This document shows, piece after piece, positions 8,617-15,953 of a stretch of DNA of 64,000 nucleotides (positions are counted from its first letter, which is position 1; each line of letters begins with the position of its first letter). The notes beneath the pieces were generated by a model. The model was not told the origin of the DNA and ran no database searches. It was given only the letters and a program-made list of their open reading frames with translations. Source of the DNA: Aerococcus urinaeequi (lineage in GTDB: Bacteria > Bacillota > Bacilli > Lactobacillales > Aerococcaceae); NCBI RefSeq assembly GCF_001543205.1, contig NZ_CP014162.1:248001-312000 (forward strand), in the 5' to 3' direction. The translations under genes and the position numbers were made by a program.

Positions 8617-9054
8617 ATGACTTATTCAATTGGTGAAATATCAAAAATGTTCAATATTCCTATTTCTACACTTCGTTACTATGATAGAGAAGGATTATTC
8701 CCCACGATAGAACGAGTTTCAGGAATCCGTAAATTTTCGGAAAATGAAATTGAAGCACTACGTGTCATTGAATGTTTGAAAAAATCCGGACTAGAAATAA
8801 AAGATATCAAACAATTTATGGAGTGGACAAAACTTGGAACTGAAACCTTTGAGACGCGAAAAGAGTTATTTGAACGTCAAAAAGAAACGATTGAAAATGA
8901 AATTCAGCAGATGCAAAAAATGCTTGATATGATTAAATTCAAATGCTGGTACTACGATGAGGCAATTAAACAAGGGGATGAGAACGCTGTTCAAGCACAA
9001 ATTCCTGATGACTTACCTCAAGAGGTCAAGATAAGTTATGACAACTCGCATTAA
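8617..9054 (+). CDS. MerR family transcriptional regulator
   Basis: Dimeric DNA-distorting activator of 145 residues. The N-terminal winged HTH (YSIGEISKMFNIPISTLRYY then DREGLFP) is followed by a long coiled coil (about 75-115, ELFERQKETIENEIQQMQKM). The effector end is short and lacks the Cys pattern of metal sensors; one Cys sits in KFKCWYYDEA near residue 109. The start at 8617 is preferred over an upstream in-frame start because of TTTTGGAGG directly before it. It is divergent from the hydrolase operon and shares its operator, so it very likely controls that operon and itself. Confidence 0.92.
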   Translation: MTYSIGEISKMFNIPISTLRYYDREGLFPTIERVSGIRKFSENEIEALRVIECLKKSGLEIKDIKQFMEWTKLGTETFETRKELFERQKETIENEIQQMQKMLDMIKFKCWYYDEAIKQGDENAVQAQIPDDLPQEVKISYDNSH

Positions 9055-9100
9055 GAAAGTCGCTTGGGATTCTATAAACGATCATGCGACATTCTTTATC

Positions 9101-9325
9101 CTAACCTTCCACCTCAGTCTCATCCTTAAGTAGTACCACAGCTTTATCCCTCGAAACCTGAATACTATCAACCAGTCCAATAAACAAATCATCATCGAAT
9201 TGATCGACCACACCAACCTGCTCCAATTATTTCAAGAACACCTCGATTTGTTGCCCTCATGCTTGCCGTTCAGGAATTTGCTCTTTGACTTCATCCAGTC
9301 GGTTGTTGGTCTTGTCGAACGTTTG
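9101..9325 (-). pseudogene. Relic of a serine recombinase C-terminus
   Basis: One minus-strand frame, broken by two in-frame stops, reads as the tail of a large serine recombinase: a coiled stretch (TNNRLDEVKEQIPERQ, then GQQIEVFLK, LEQ) followed by VVDQFDDDLFIGLVDSIQVS and DKAVVLLKDETEVE. The FD-x-LF-x-x-LVD pattern and the KD-x-TEV end are typical of transposon or prophage integrases. Nothing of the catalytic domain remains nearby. It suggests an old mobile-element insertion at this locus. Confidence 0.6.
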
Positions 9326-9380
9326 TCATTTTTCTATTTAAATGATATATTTTTTTATTTGACATATACTATAAATATTT

Positions 9381-9426
9381 AAGAACTAAGAAATTTATTC
9401 AAAATAATTTTCTTAGTTCTTTTTTC
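9381..9426. terminator. Hairpin terminator, possibly bidirectional
   Basis: AAGAACTAAGAAA pairs with TTTTCTTAGTTCTT across about 14 bases and continues into a T run on the plus strand. Confidence 0.6.
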
Positions 9427-9456
9427 AAAATAAAGTTTTCATAAAATACTTGGCTT

Positions 9457-9487
9457 AGACTTATGTGATATGCATAAGTCTTTTTTT
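9457..9487 (+). terminator. Intrinsic terminator-like hairpin
   Basis: AGACTTATG (9457-9465) and CATAAGTCT (9473-9481) form a perfect 9-bp stem followed by six more T. No gene directly upstream was recognised; it may end transcription from a lost element. Confidence 0.55.
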
Positions 9488-9647
9488 GTGGTGCCTTTTC
9501 ATCGAAAGGAAATATGTCCAAAAGACGGGAAGATACCCTCATTATCTAAGGTCGAATATGTAAGAAGTGTATTTTATGAGATTTCCTTATTTTGATTGAC
9601 CTATATAGAAAAGATATGTTCAAAGTTTTGCGTTATGACACCTATAC

Positions 9648-9687
9648 AACAAATACTAGGCCGATTAAGATTGGTTTAGTATTTGTT
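9648..9687. repeat. Long inverted repeat
   Basis: AACAAATACTA (9648-9658) and TAGTATTTGTT (9677-9687) are perfect 11-bp inverted copies. Inner GGCC/GGTT can extend the stem to 15 bp with two G-U pairs around a ten-base loop. No T run follows. The role is unknown. Confidence 0.55.
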
Positions 9688-9717
9688 AAAGCACTCTCTG
9701 TAGAGATTCTATTCAAA

Positions 9718-9747
9718 AACACCTCCCTAAAATGCTAGAGAGGTGTT
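9718..9747. terminator. Terminator-like hairpin
   Basis: AACACCTC (9718-9725) and GAGGTGTT (9740-9747) are separated by 14 bases, followed by a weak T-rich tract. Confidence 0.4.
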
Positions 9748-9863
9748 TATTGTTATATCAACATCAAAATTTATAACGACAAGCATTTTAACAAAGGTTT
9801 TTCGCACATTATAAAGTGCGACAATCAAACCACTTAAATAGCTAGAGCATTTAAACCAAAGAA

Positions 9864-10443
9864 TCACCTTAAGTACGCCATATGAAAGCCGAAATGCTCT
9901 TCAAAGAAAGTAGCAATGAAAAAGTAGCTATGGTCGTAGCCTACTTCCTTTTTGTAATCTACGGATACATTATTTTCTTGAGTATTTTTCAAAAAAAAAC
10001 GCTTCTGTTAATTGTTCTGGATAAAACCCATCCTCAGTTCCTTGCGTAATGAGAATAGACGGTATTCCGATTTCTTTAACCAGTTTGGATGCATTCCACT
10101 CTTTCTAGGAAGTTTGGTTCTCCCCTAAATAAGTAGCGAAGGCTTTGATCCACCAAGGAACTTGACTAGGACTCAAAATAGGAGAGAAAGACGAAATCGC
10201 CTTGAATCGCTTTGTATTTTTCAGCCAACCTTTAGAAGCCACTTTTCTGACTAAAATTGTCATCGGTACACGTTAAACCCTATAATCATCAAATAAGCGG
10301 GATTTTTTTCATTGCTTTATTGGACGGCAAGAGGAGACTGAAAGTCATGTCACACTGTAACACTTCTGAATAATAGCTGTACTTACGCTGCTCTCTGTCA
10401 AAAGAGCGGTAATTTTCAATAAGCTTAAGGTCCACTTCTTCAC
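9864..10443 (-). pseudogene. S-formylglutathione hydrolase remnant (fghA/estD type)
   Basis: Pieces of an S-formylglutathione hydrolase remain in order. N-terminal part: LIENYRSFDREQRKYSYYSE and DMTFSLLLPSNKAMKKIPL. Middle to end: FKAISSFSPILSPSQVPW, KAFATYLGENQTS, WNASKLVKEIGIPSILITQG, and after a shift VGYDHSYFFIATFFEEHFGFH. Between PL and FKAIS about 100 codons, including the catalytic Ser elbow, are missing. There is an in-frame TAG after ENQTS and a frameshift at the nine-A tract 9991-9999. The gene is certainly dead. It lies directly downstream of the adhC remnant, the usual operon order for formaldehyde detoxification. Confidence 0.85.
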
Positions 10444-10448
10444 GCCCC

Positions 10449-10698
10449 TCATGTTAAAAACGTTTGAATTGATTCGCCCCTATGAAGCAAATCAAGTGCC
10501 TCATTCCTGAAATACACCCTCTGGATCATCACCTGATAAAGTAAATGCATCAGTATGACAAACTGAAGTATGCAAGATTTTTACTAAGACCTCTTTTGCC
10601 TTCGGTTCTTCTACATCAATTTCTACAATTTGAATCAGTTCTCTTGGTTTAAATGCAACAGCAGCTTTACATTTCCATAATCTCGTATTATAATCCAT
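10449..10698 (-). pseudogene. Class III alcohol dehydrogenase remnant (S-hydroxymethylglutathione dehydrogenase), internally deleted
   Basis: The first ~60 codons read as AdhC/Frm[41 protein letters not shown]. Near 10505 the frame jumps directly to the family's C-terminus [18 protein letters not shown] in another frame, ending at 10449. Some 300 codons, including the second zinc site and NAD fold, are missing in one clean deletion. The enzyme would have oxidised the formaldehyde-glutathione adduct. The HxlR regulator and its palindromic operator directly upstream look intact. Confidence 0.88.
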
Positions 10699-10704
10699 TA
10701 CACA

Positions 10705-10726
10705 ATACTGACTTTTTTGTCAGTAT
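10705..10726. promoter_or_regulatory. HxlR-type palindromic operator
   Basis: ATACTGAC and GTCAGTAT are perfect 8-bp arms around TTTTTT, in the divergent intergenic space between adhC remnant and HxlR gene. The core TACT...AGTA agrees with operators described for the DUF24/HxlR family (for example YodB). Confidence 0.7.
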
Positions 10727-10759
10727 AAACAAAATATCAATAGAAAGAGATGGCACTAC

Positions 10760-11128
10760 ATGACCATTCATTATAAAGAAAAAACTTTTTTCACTAGCAA
10801 GGATTTGGCTTTATCCGTTATAGGTGGACGTTGGAAAATAGCGATTATCTGGTGCTTGCTACAACAGTCTCCATTAAGGCTAAGTGAAATACAAAGGTAC
10901 CTTCCCGATGTCAATCAACGTATGTTAATCAGACAATTAAGGGAATTAGAAGATGATCAAATCATTACTAGGGTTGTCTACCCGGTTGTACCTCCTAAAG
11001 TAGAGTATCAACTAAGTGAAATTGGTTTACACTTAGAACCCGTTGTAACTGCTATTTGTGATTGGGGAGATAGTTTTAGAGATTTTTTGAAAGAAAATCC
11101 TTCAGAAACTTCAGTTGAAGAACAGTAA
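10760..11128 (+). CDS. HxlR family (DUF24) transcriptional regulator
   Basis: Winged-helix repressor or activator of 122 residues. Core features: DLALSVIGGRWKIAIIWCLL (about 14-33), the recognition helix region LRLSEIQRYLPDVNQRMLIR and RQLRELEDDQIITRVVYP, and VEYQLSEIGLHLEPV. The family often senses aldehydes, quinones or electrophiles through Cys residues; here Cys are at about 32 (WCLL) and 97 (ICDWGD) rather than at the extreme N-terminus. It is divergent from the adhC-fghA remnants, its probable former targets, so it is now an orphan unless it has other targets. Confidence 0.9.
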   Translation: MTIHYKEKTFFTSKDLALSVIGGRWKIAIIWCLLQQSPLRLSEIQRYLPDVNQRMLIRQLRELEDDQIITRVVYPVVPPKVEYQLSEIGLHLEPVVTAICDWGDSFRDFLKENPSETSVEEQ

Positions 11129-11201
11129 AAATATGAAAGTTGATTGCTCTAGAAGTAAAAAATAAGAGAACAGGCATCTTAGCAACCTGTTCTCTTATTT
11201 T
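11127..11201. repeat. Terminator-containing repeat, copy 1
   Basis: Begins AAAATATGAAA and contains AATAAGAGAACAGG (11161-11174) facing CCTGTTCTCTTATT (11186-11199), a 14-bp stem with T run, acting as terminator for the HxlR gene and possibly for the cst operon. An imperfect direct copy of the whole ~75 bases lies at 14097-14172, on the other side of the operon. Confidence 0.75.
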
Positions 11202-11277
11202 GTGTTTCCAATATTATACGTTTATATTCATTTAAAATATTGTTATACGTTGATGTAGCATAAGCCACAACACATGG

Positions 11278-11538
11278 CTAGCGACTCTTCATTAGTAACT
11301 GAATTGCTTGTTGAATACGCTCTTCACCTGTGCTGCCATCTTTAATATTTTCTTGCACACATTCTACTAAATTTTCGGCAACAATTAAACTAATCGTACG
11401 ATCAATACTAGAGCGAACCGCTGATAATTGAGTCACAATATCCACGCAATCTTTTCCTTCTTCCATCATATTCAAAACGCCATGCAATTGACCGTCAGAA
11501 CGTTTCAAACGATTCACAATTTTTTTATCGTACTCCAT
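11278..11538 (-). CDS. cstR: CstR-like persulfide-sensing repressor (CsoR family)
   Basis: All-helical tetrameric repressor of the CsoR/RcnR family, 86 residues. Cys31 (GKDCVDIV) and Cys60 (LVECVQEN) are in the positions used by Staphylococcus aureus CstR to form di- and tri-sulfide links with reactive sulfur. The His that copper-sensing CsoR has four residues before the second Cys is Asn56 here, which supports CstR over CsoR. The longer upstream frame is rejected: the ATG at 11538 overlaps the stop of the preceding rhodanese gene (TAATG). It is the last gene of the operon whose promoter carries CsoR-type operators. Confidence 0.88.
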   Translation of the reverse strand: MEYDKKIVNRLKRSDGQLHGVLNMMEEGKDCVDIVTQLSAVRSSIDRTISLIVAENLVECVQENIKDGSTGEERIQQAIQLLMKSR

Positions 11539-11834
11539 TAAACAATTTCTCCTCTCCAAGCAGAAATTCCGCCCATTACATTTATCACGTTGTATCCTTC
11601 TTGTGCTAATTGTTGACAAGCCTTTGCAGAACGTGCTCCAGAGTGGCACATTACATAATACTCTTGGCTTTTATCCAATTTATTTTTTTCAGCTGAAAGA
11701 TTACTTAAAGGAACGTGGATTGCGCCGTCCAGGTGACCATTTTCCCATTCGTTGATTTCTCTAACGTCTACTAAAGGAAGATTCTCTTTTTCCCATTTTT
11801 GTTCGAATTCTGACATTGATATTGAATTATACAT
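11538..11834 (-). CDS. Single-domain rhodanese (sulfurtransferase)
   Basis: A 98-residue rhodanese domain. The start of the fold (LPLVDVREINEWENGHLDGA) and the active-site loop CHSGARSAKAC (Cys near residue 63) are intact. Such proteins move sulfane sulfur from persulfides to acceptors. It overlaps its upstream neighbour by one base and the CstR gene by one base, so the three are tightly coupled. Confidence 0.92.
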   Translation of the reverse strand: MYNSISMSEFEQKWEKENLPLVDVREINEWENGHLDGAIHVPLSNLSAEKNKLDKSQEYYVMCHSGARSAKACQQLAQEGYNVINVMGGISAWRGEIV

Positions 11835-13486
11835 TATTTTACCACCTTTTCTGGTTTTACTGTTGAGTAAAGAGCAAATGCGCCATCTAAATTTTTGGCT
11901 TGGTAGCCATTTTGTTTCAATATTCTTTCTGCTGCATAGCTACGCAGTCCACTGTGACAGCTGACAATAATCGGTTGATCTTTGGGCAACTCCGCCATGC
12001 GGTCTCGCAAACTATCTAAAGGAATATTGACTGCACCTTTTAAGCGGCCGTTGGATTTCAGTTCACCTTCATTTCGAACATCTAGCAATAAATATCCTTC
12101 TGCTTGCTTGTCTTCTAATTCATACCACTGAACAGACTCACTAATGCCTTCCATAAGATTTAAAGCTACATAACCAGCCATATTAACAGGATCTTTAGCA
12201 GAACCAAATGGAGGGGCATAAGTGAACTCTAATTCCGGCAACTCTTGCACCGTCATTCCGGCTTTAATAGCTGTAGCAATGATATCAATCCGTTTATCTA
12301 CACCGTCTTCTCCGATGGCTTGAGCGCCATAAATTTTACCTGTGGTCGGATGAAATAATAACTTTAATACAATAGTTTTTGCATTAGGATAATAGCCAGC
12401 ATGACTTTTTCCTTGAATGTGAATCACTTCGTACGCCTCATCAGCTTGTTGCAATTGGCGCTCATTCAAACCGGTCGACGCTGCTGCCATTTTGAACACT
12501 CGTACAATCGCTGTCCCTATGCTACCTTTATTTTTGCGCTTTAATCCGCTAATAACATCAGCCACTTGACGGCCTTGACGGTTAGCTGGCGAAGCCAATG
12601 CAATCATTGTGTCTTCTCCATTGATTTGTTGCTTAACGACAATCGCATCCCCCACAGCGTAAATATCTTTTTGACTAGTTTCATATTGGTCATCAACGAC
12701 TATCCCACCGCGTAAACCTGTTTCGACACCGGCTGTTAATGCTACCGTTGTTTCCGGTTTTACGCCGACAGACATTAAAGTGATATCACTCTCCAAGCGT
12801 TCTCCATTTTCCAATACTACGGTTTTACCTTTTTCTTCAAATGATTCAGCAGCTAATCCTGTATACAATTTTACACCATTAGCTACTAATTCTTTCCTTA
12901 TATAAGCCGCCATTTCTTCATCAAAAGGTGGTAGTACATGTGGTGCTTTCTCCACAATAGTAACTTCCATTCCTCGTTGGGCTAAACTTTCTGCCATTTC
13001 TAGCCCGATAAATCCAGCGCCTATGACCACTGCTTTTTTAGAGTTGTGTATATTGATAAAGTTGGCAATCGCATCGACATCGGGAACGGAACGTAAGGTA
13101 AAAATATTCTCTGCTTCTTCTAATCCCTTTGCTGGTGGAATGAATGGTTTTGCTCCTGGGGATAAGATTAATTTATCATACCCCAACGTGTATGTTTCTT
13201 GATCGGTTTGCACGACCACTTCTTTATTGTTGGAATCGATAGATATAGCTTCACTATTTGGCCGCACATCTAAATCGAATCTTGCTTGCAAAGTTTCTGG
13301 CGTTTGAACTAACAAATCCGTCCGTTCATCGATTTCTCCAGCGACATAATAAGGCAAACCACAATTCGCAAATGACACATAAGGACCTTTTTCTAATACG
13401 ATAATTTCTGCTGTTTCATTCAACCGTCTTAACCTTGTAGCAGCAGACATTCCGCCTGCTACACCACCTATAATGACAATTTTCAT
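11834..13486 (-). CDS. CoA-disulfide reductase / polysulfide reductase with C-terminal rhodanese domain
   Basis: FAD- and NAD(P)H-dependent pyridine nucleotide disulfide oxidoreductase of 550 residues. Residues 1-445: FAD site IGGVAGGMSAATRLRR, single active Cys in FANCGLPYYVAGEI (about 42), second nucleotide site VIGAGFIGLEMAESLAQRG, and dimerisation domain. Residues about 455-545: rhodanese domain with active loop CHSGLRSYAAERI. This CoADR-RHD layout reduces CoA persulfide or polysulfide and is typical of cst-type sulfide/persulfide detoxification operons. One-base overlaps with both neighbours. Confidence 0.94.
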   Translation of the reverse strand: MKIVIIGGVAGGMSAATRLRRLNETAEIIVLEKGPYVSFANCGLPYYVAGEIDERTDLLVQTPETLQARFDLDVRPNSEAISIDSNNKEVVVQTDQETYTLGYDKLILSPGAKPFIPPAKGLEEAENIFTLRSVPDVDAIANFINIHNSKKAVVIGAGFIGLEMAESLAQRGMEVTIVEKAPHVLPPFDEEMAAYIRKELVANGVKLYTGLAAESFEEKGKTVVLENGERLESDITLMSVGVKPETTVALTAGVETGLRGGIVVDDQYETSQKDIYAVGDAIVVKQQINGEDTMIALASPANRQGRQVADVISGLKRKNKGSIGTAIVRVFKMAAASTGLNERQLQQADEAYEVIHIQGKSHAGYYPNAKTIVLKLLFHPTTGKIYGAQAIGEDGVDKRIDIIATAIKAGMTVQELPELEFTYAPPFGSAKDPVNMAGYVALNLMEGISESVQWYELEDKQAEGYLLLDVRNEGELKSNGRLKGAVNIPLDSLRDRMAELPKDQPIIVSCHSGLRSYAAERILKQNGYQAKNLDGAFALYSTVKPEKVVK

Positions 13487-13791
13487 TAATTCTTACCTCC
13501 TTTTGTTGCGCCTGTCCAAGCCATCATGCCACCACGGACATTGATAGCATCATGCCCTTGTTTCAGTAACATTTTCGTTGCTCGTTTACTACGCATTCCC
13601 GATTGACACACTACATAAACTTGACCTTTAGGCGTGTAGTTAGCAACTTTAGACAATGGCAGATTTTTAGCTCCTGGAATATGACCATTTTTAAATTCAT
13701 GTGGTTCTCTCACGTCAATAATTTGCGGTTTATCGGTTAATTTCTTTTCCAATTCAGTGGTTGAAATCGTAGGCATTTTTTTAAAAAACAT
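13486..13791 (-). CDS. Single-domain rhodanese (sulfurtransferase)
   Basis: A 101-residue rhodanese domain with KPQIIDVREPHEFKNGHIPG and the active-site loop CQSGMRSKRATK (Cys near residue 65), followed by INVRGGMMAWTG. It differs from the other single-domain rhodanese in the loop (CQSGMR rather than CHSGAR), so the two may have different partners. Second gene of the persulfide operon. Confidence 0.92.
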   Translation of the reverse strand: MFFKKMPTISTTELEKKLTDKPQIIDVREPHEFKNGHIPGAKNLPLSKVANYTPKGQVYVVCQSGMRSKRATKMLLKQGHDAINVRGGMMAWTGATKGGKN

Positions 13792-13812
13792 ATTTTTCTC
13801 CTCAATAGATGA

Positions 13813-13998
13813 TTATTTTATGGTTACTTTTTTCTTTAGATACGCTTTCAGTACTTCTTCTGGTTGGTAGCCAACTATTTTTTTAACCCCTTCAACAGCA
13901 TAGTGTGAGCAAGTAGGATACTCGCAACAACTTGGCGGAAGCAACGGTGAAATTCCTTTTTGATAATCTTTAATACTTGGTAAAAGGATGCTGTTCAT
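13813..13998 (-). CDS. YidD-like membrane protein insertion factor family protein (short)
   Basis: A 61-residue protein with the YidD (DUF37) core: [20 protein letters not shown] then [16 protein letters not shown]. Chromosomal YidD aids YidC-dependent membrane insertion and is longer, with a C-terminal PFxxGGxDxV motif that is absent here. The Cys triplet (SCC, TC) is kept. It opens the cst-like operon, directly after the CsoR/CstR-type operators, so it is probably induced by reactive sulfur. Start ATG has a GGGGG ribosome site. Confidence 0.8.
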   Translation of the reverse strand: MNSILLPSIKDYQKGISPLLPPSCCEYPTCSHYAVEGVKKIVGYQPEEVLKAYLKKKVTIK

Positions 13999-14001
13999 TT
14001 A

Positions 14002-14051
14002 TATACCCCCAACCGTATACAAATTATACCCCTTAGGGTATAATTCGTAAA
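14002..14051 (-). promoter_or_regulatory. Promoter and two CstR/CsoR-type operators of the persulfide operon
   Basis: ATTATACCC-CTTA-GGGTATAAT (14023-14044) is a perfect 9-bp dyad of the CsoR/CstR operator type. A second, TATAC-N8-GTATA (14002-14019), lies next to the start codon. On the minus strand TTTACG (14046-14051) and TATAAT (14023-14028) are 17 bp apart, with the first dyad covering the spacer and -10. Confidence 0.8.
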
Positions 14052-14096
14052 GATTTTTTTCTTAATGGATAATGCACAGTGTTGAAGAAAGGGAGA

Positions 14097-14172
14097 AAAT
14101 ATGAAATTGAATTGCGCCAGTAGTAAAAAAAATAAGAGAACAGGAAGTTTTACAACCTGTTCTCTTATTTTT
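14097..14172. repeat. Terminator-containing repeat, copy 2
   Basis: Imperfect direct copy of 11127-11201. AATAAGAGAACAGG (14131-14144) and CCTGTTCTCTTATT (14156-14169) are identical to copy 1; the loop differs. It serves as terminator of the ABC exporter operon (minus strand). Confidence 0.75.
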
Positions 14173-14189
14173 AAATTTAAAGTTACATG

Positions 14190-15953
14190 CTATTTTGCAA
14201 ACTGACTGTTATAAAGATCCGCATAGAAGCCACCCTCAGCCATTAAAGCCTCATGGTTACCTTGTTCAATGATATTACCGTGGTCCATAACTAAGATAAT
14301 ATCAGCGTTACGGATAGTTGATAAACGGTGGGCGATCACGAATGATGTTCTACCTTCCATCAATTTGTCCATGGCTTCTTGTAGTAAGACTTCTGTACGT
14401 GTATCGACTGAAGATGTCGCTTCATCTAATATCAATAAAGGTGCATCTTTCAACAAGGCACGTGCAATGGTAAATAATTGTTTTTGCCCTACTGATAAGG
14501 TTACAGAGTCGTCTAATACAGTATCATAGCCTTTCGGTAATGTATTGATAAAGTGGTCAATACCTACTGCAGCAGCTGCTGATTCAACCATTTCATCGGT
14601 AATGTGGTCTTGGTTGAAGATTAAGTTCTCACGAATGGTGCCTTCAAATAACCAAGTATCTTGTAACACCATTGAGAATTGGTCGTGGACAGCTGCACGT
14701 GAAATTTCACTGGTAGGTTTCCCATCAATGTAAATTTCACCTGAGTCGATTGGATAGAATTTCATCAGCAAGTTGACGATTGTCGTTTTCCCAGCTCCGG
14801 TAGGTCCTACGATAGCAATCTTCTGACCTGATTTAGCGGTTATTGAGAAGTCTTTGATAATCGGTTGATCTGCTTCATAACCGAAGTTTACGTGTTCGAA
14901 AGTCACGTCACCGTGGACATCCGGCAATTCGCTCAATAGGTTTGTTTCTTCTACCATTTCCTCTTCATTTAGAAACTCAAATACACGATTTAAGGCTGCT
15001 GACGCAGATTGGAATGAGGCGAATGATTGTGATAATTGACCTAGTGGTTGAGTGAACATACGGACGTAAACCATGAATGATACAATTACCCCGAAGGTAA
15101 TGTCGCCATTTAAGGCCATAATTGAACCGACAACAGAGACAGCTACATAACCAAAGTTTCCGATGAATTGCATCAACGGTTGCATGATACCTGACAAGAA
15201 TTGGGCATGCCAAACGCTATCATATAAAGCTTCGTTCGCTTCGCTGAAGGTTTCAGTCATTTGGTTACGGGCGTTAATAGTTGTTAAAACACTTTGACCA
15301 GTGTATGACTCTTCAGCAATACTGTTCACATTGGCTAGATTTTTTTGTTGTGAAATGAAATAACCTTGAGAACGACCTAGAATGAGGACAATTCCTGCGA
15401 AACCAATAACCACAGAAACCAAGGCTACTAGGGTTAGAATCGCGTTGTTGTAGAACATCATCACTAGGGTACCAATCAGTAAAGTCACTGATGGGATAAA
15501 TGACGGCATGGTTTGGTTAAGTGATTGTCCAACCAAGTCCAAGTCGTTGGTTACCCGACTTAAGGTATCCCCGTGACTATGGCTATCAAAATAGCGTAAA
15601 GTCAAACGGTCAATTTTATCGGATACATTCTTCCGTAATTTTTTTGAAAAGTTTTGAATAATCGTTGCCATCAAGAAGGTTTGAATATAAGTGAAGACAG
15701 CCCCAAGGACATAGATAACCACTAAAGTAATTGCAATTTGTGAAATACGCTCTAAGTCAATCCCATCTGGTGACATCAAGCCTTCCGTGATTTTATCTGT
15801 CATATCCCCTAACCGGTCGGGACCGATAATAGACGATATAGAACCAATCATGGCTAGGACAACCGCTGCAACGAACGGCCATTTGTATTCACGCGCATAT
15901 GTCATAATATTCGCCATCAATGAAGGTTGATTTGCATCTTTTTTCTTAGTCAT
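14190..15953 (-). CDS. Heterodimeric ABC multidrug exporter subunit (consensus-site partner)
   Basis: Fused exporter half, 587 residues: six transmembrane helices (about 25-325), then an NBD with Walker A GPTGAGKTT, Q-loop MVLQDTWLFEGTIRENLI, signature LSVGQKQLFTIAR, Walker B LLILDEATSSVDT and H-loop AHRLS. The catalytic Glu after Walker B is present, but the signature is LSVGQ instead of LSGGQ. It overlaps the upstream exporter gene by eight bases. Together they resemble LmrCD/BmrCD-type heterodimers that export drugs or lipids. Controlled probably by the MarR gene at the head of the operon. Confidence 0.92.
   Translation of the reverse strand: MTKKKDANQPSLMANIMTYAREYKWPFVAAVVLAMIGSISSIIGPDRLGDMTDKITEGLMSPDGIDLERISQIAITLVVIYVLGAVFTYIQTFLMATIIQNFSKKLRKNVSDKIDRLTLRYFDSHSHGDTLSRVTNDLDLVGQSLNQTMPSFIPSVTLLIGTLVMMFYNNAILTLVALVSVVIGFAGIVLILGRSQGYFISQQKNLANVNSIAEESYTGQSVLTTINARNQMTETFSEANEALYDSVWHAQFLSGIMQPLMQFIGNFGYVAVSVVGSIMALNGDITFGVIVSFMVYVRMFTQPLGQLSQSFASFQSASAALNRVFEFLNEEEMVEETNLLSELPDVHGDVTFEHVNFGYEADQPIIKDFSITAKSGQKIAIVGPTGAGKTTIVNLLMKFYPIDSGEIYIDGKPTSEISRAAVHDQFSMVLQDTWLFEGTIRENLIFNQDHITDEMVESAAAAVGIDHFINTLPKGYDTVLDDSVTLSVGQKQLFTIARALLKDAPLLILDEATSSVDTRTEVLLQEAMDKLMEGRTSFVIAHRLSTIRNADIILVMDHGNIIEQGNHEALMAEGGFYADLYNSQFAK

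Noticed and set aside
9200-9382. 60-codon plus-strand frame
   Set aside because: Antisense shadow of the recombinase relic, without a ribosome site.
14101-14208. Short plus-strand frame beginning MKLNCASSKKNK after a GGGAG sequence
   Set aside because: It runs through the terminator stem and into the ABC gene; the equivalent frame in repeat copy 1 stops after ten codons.
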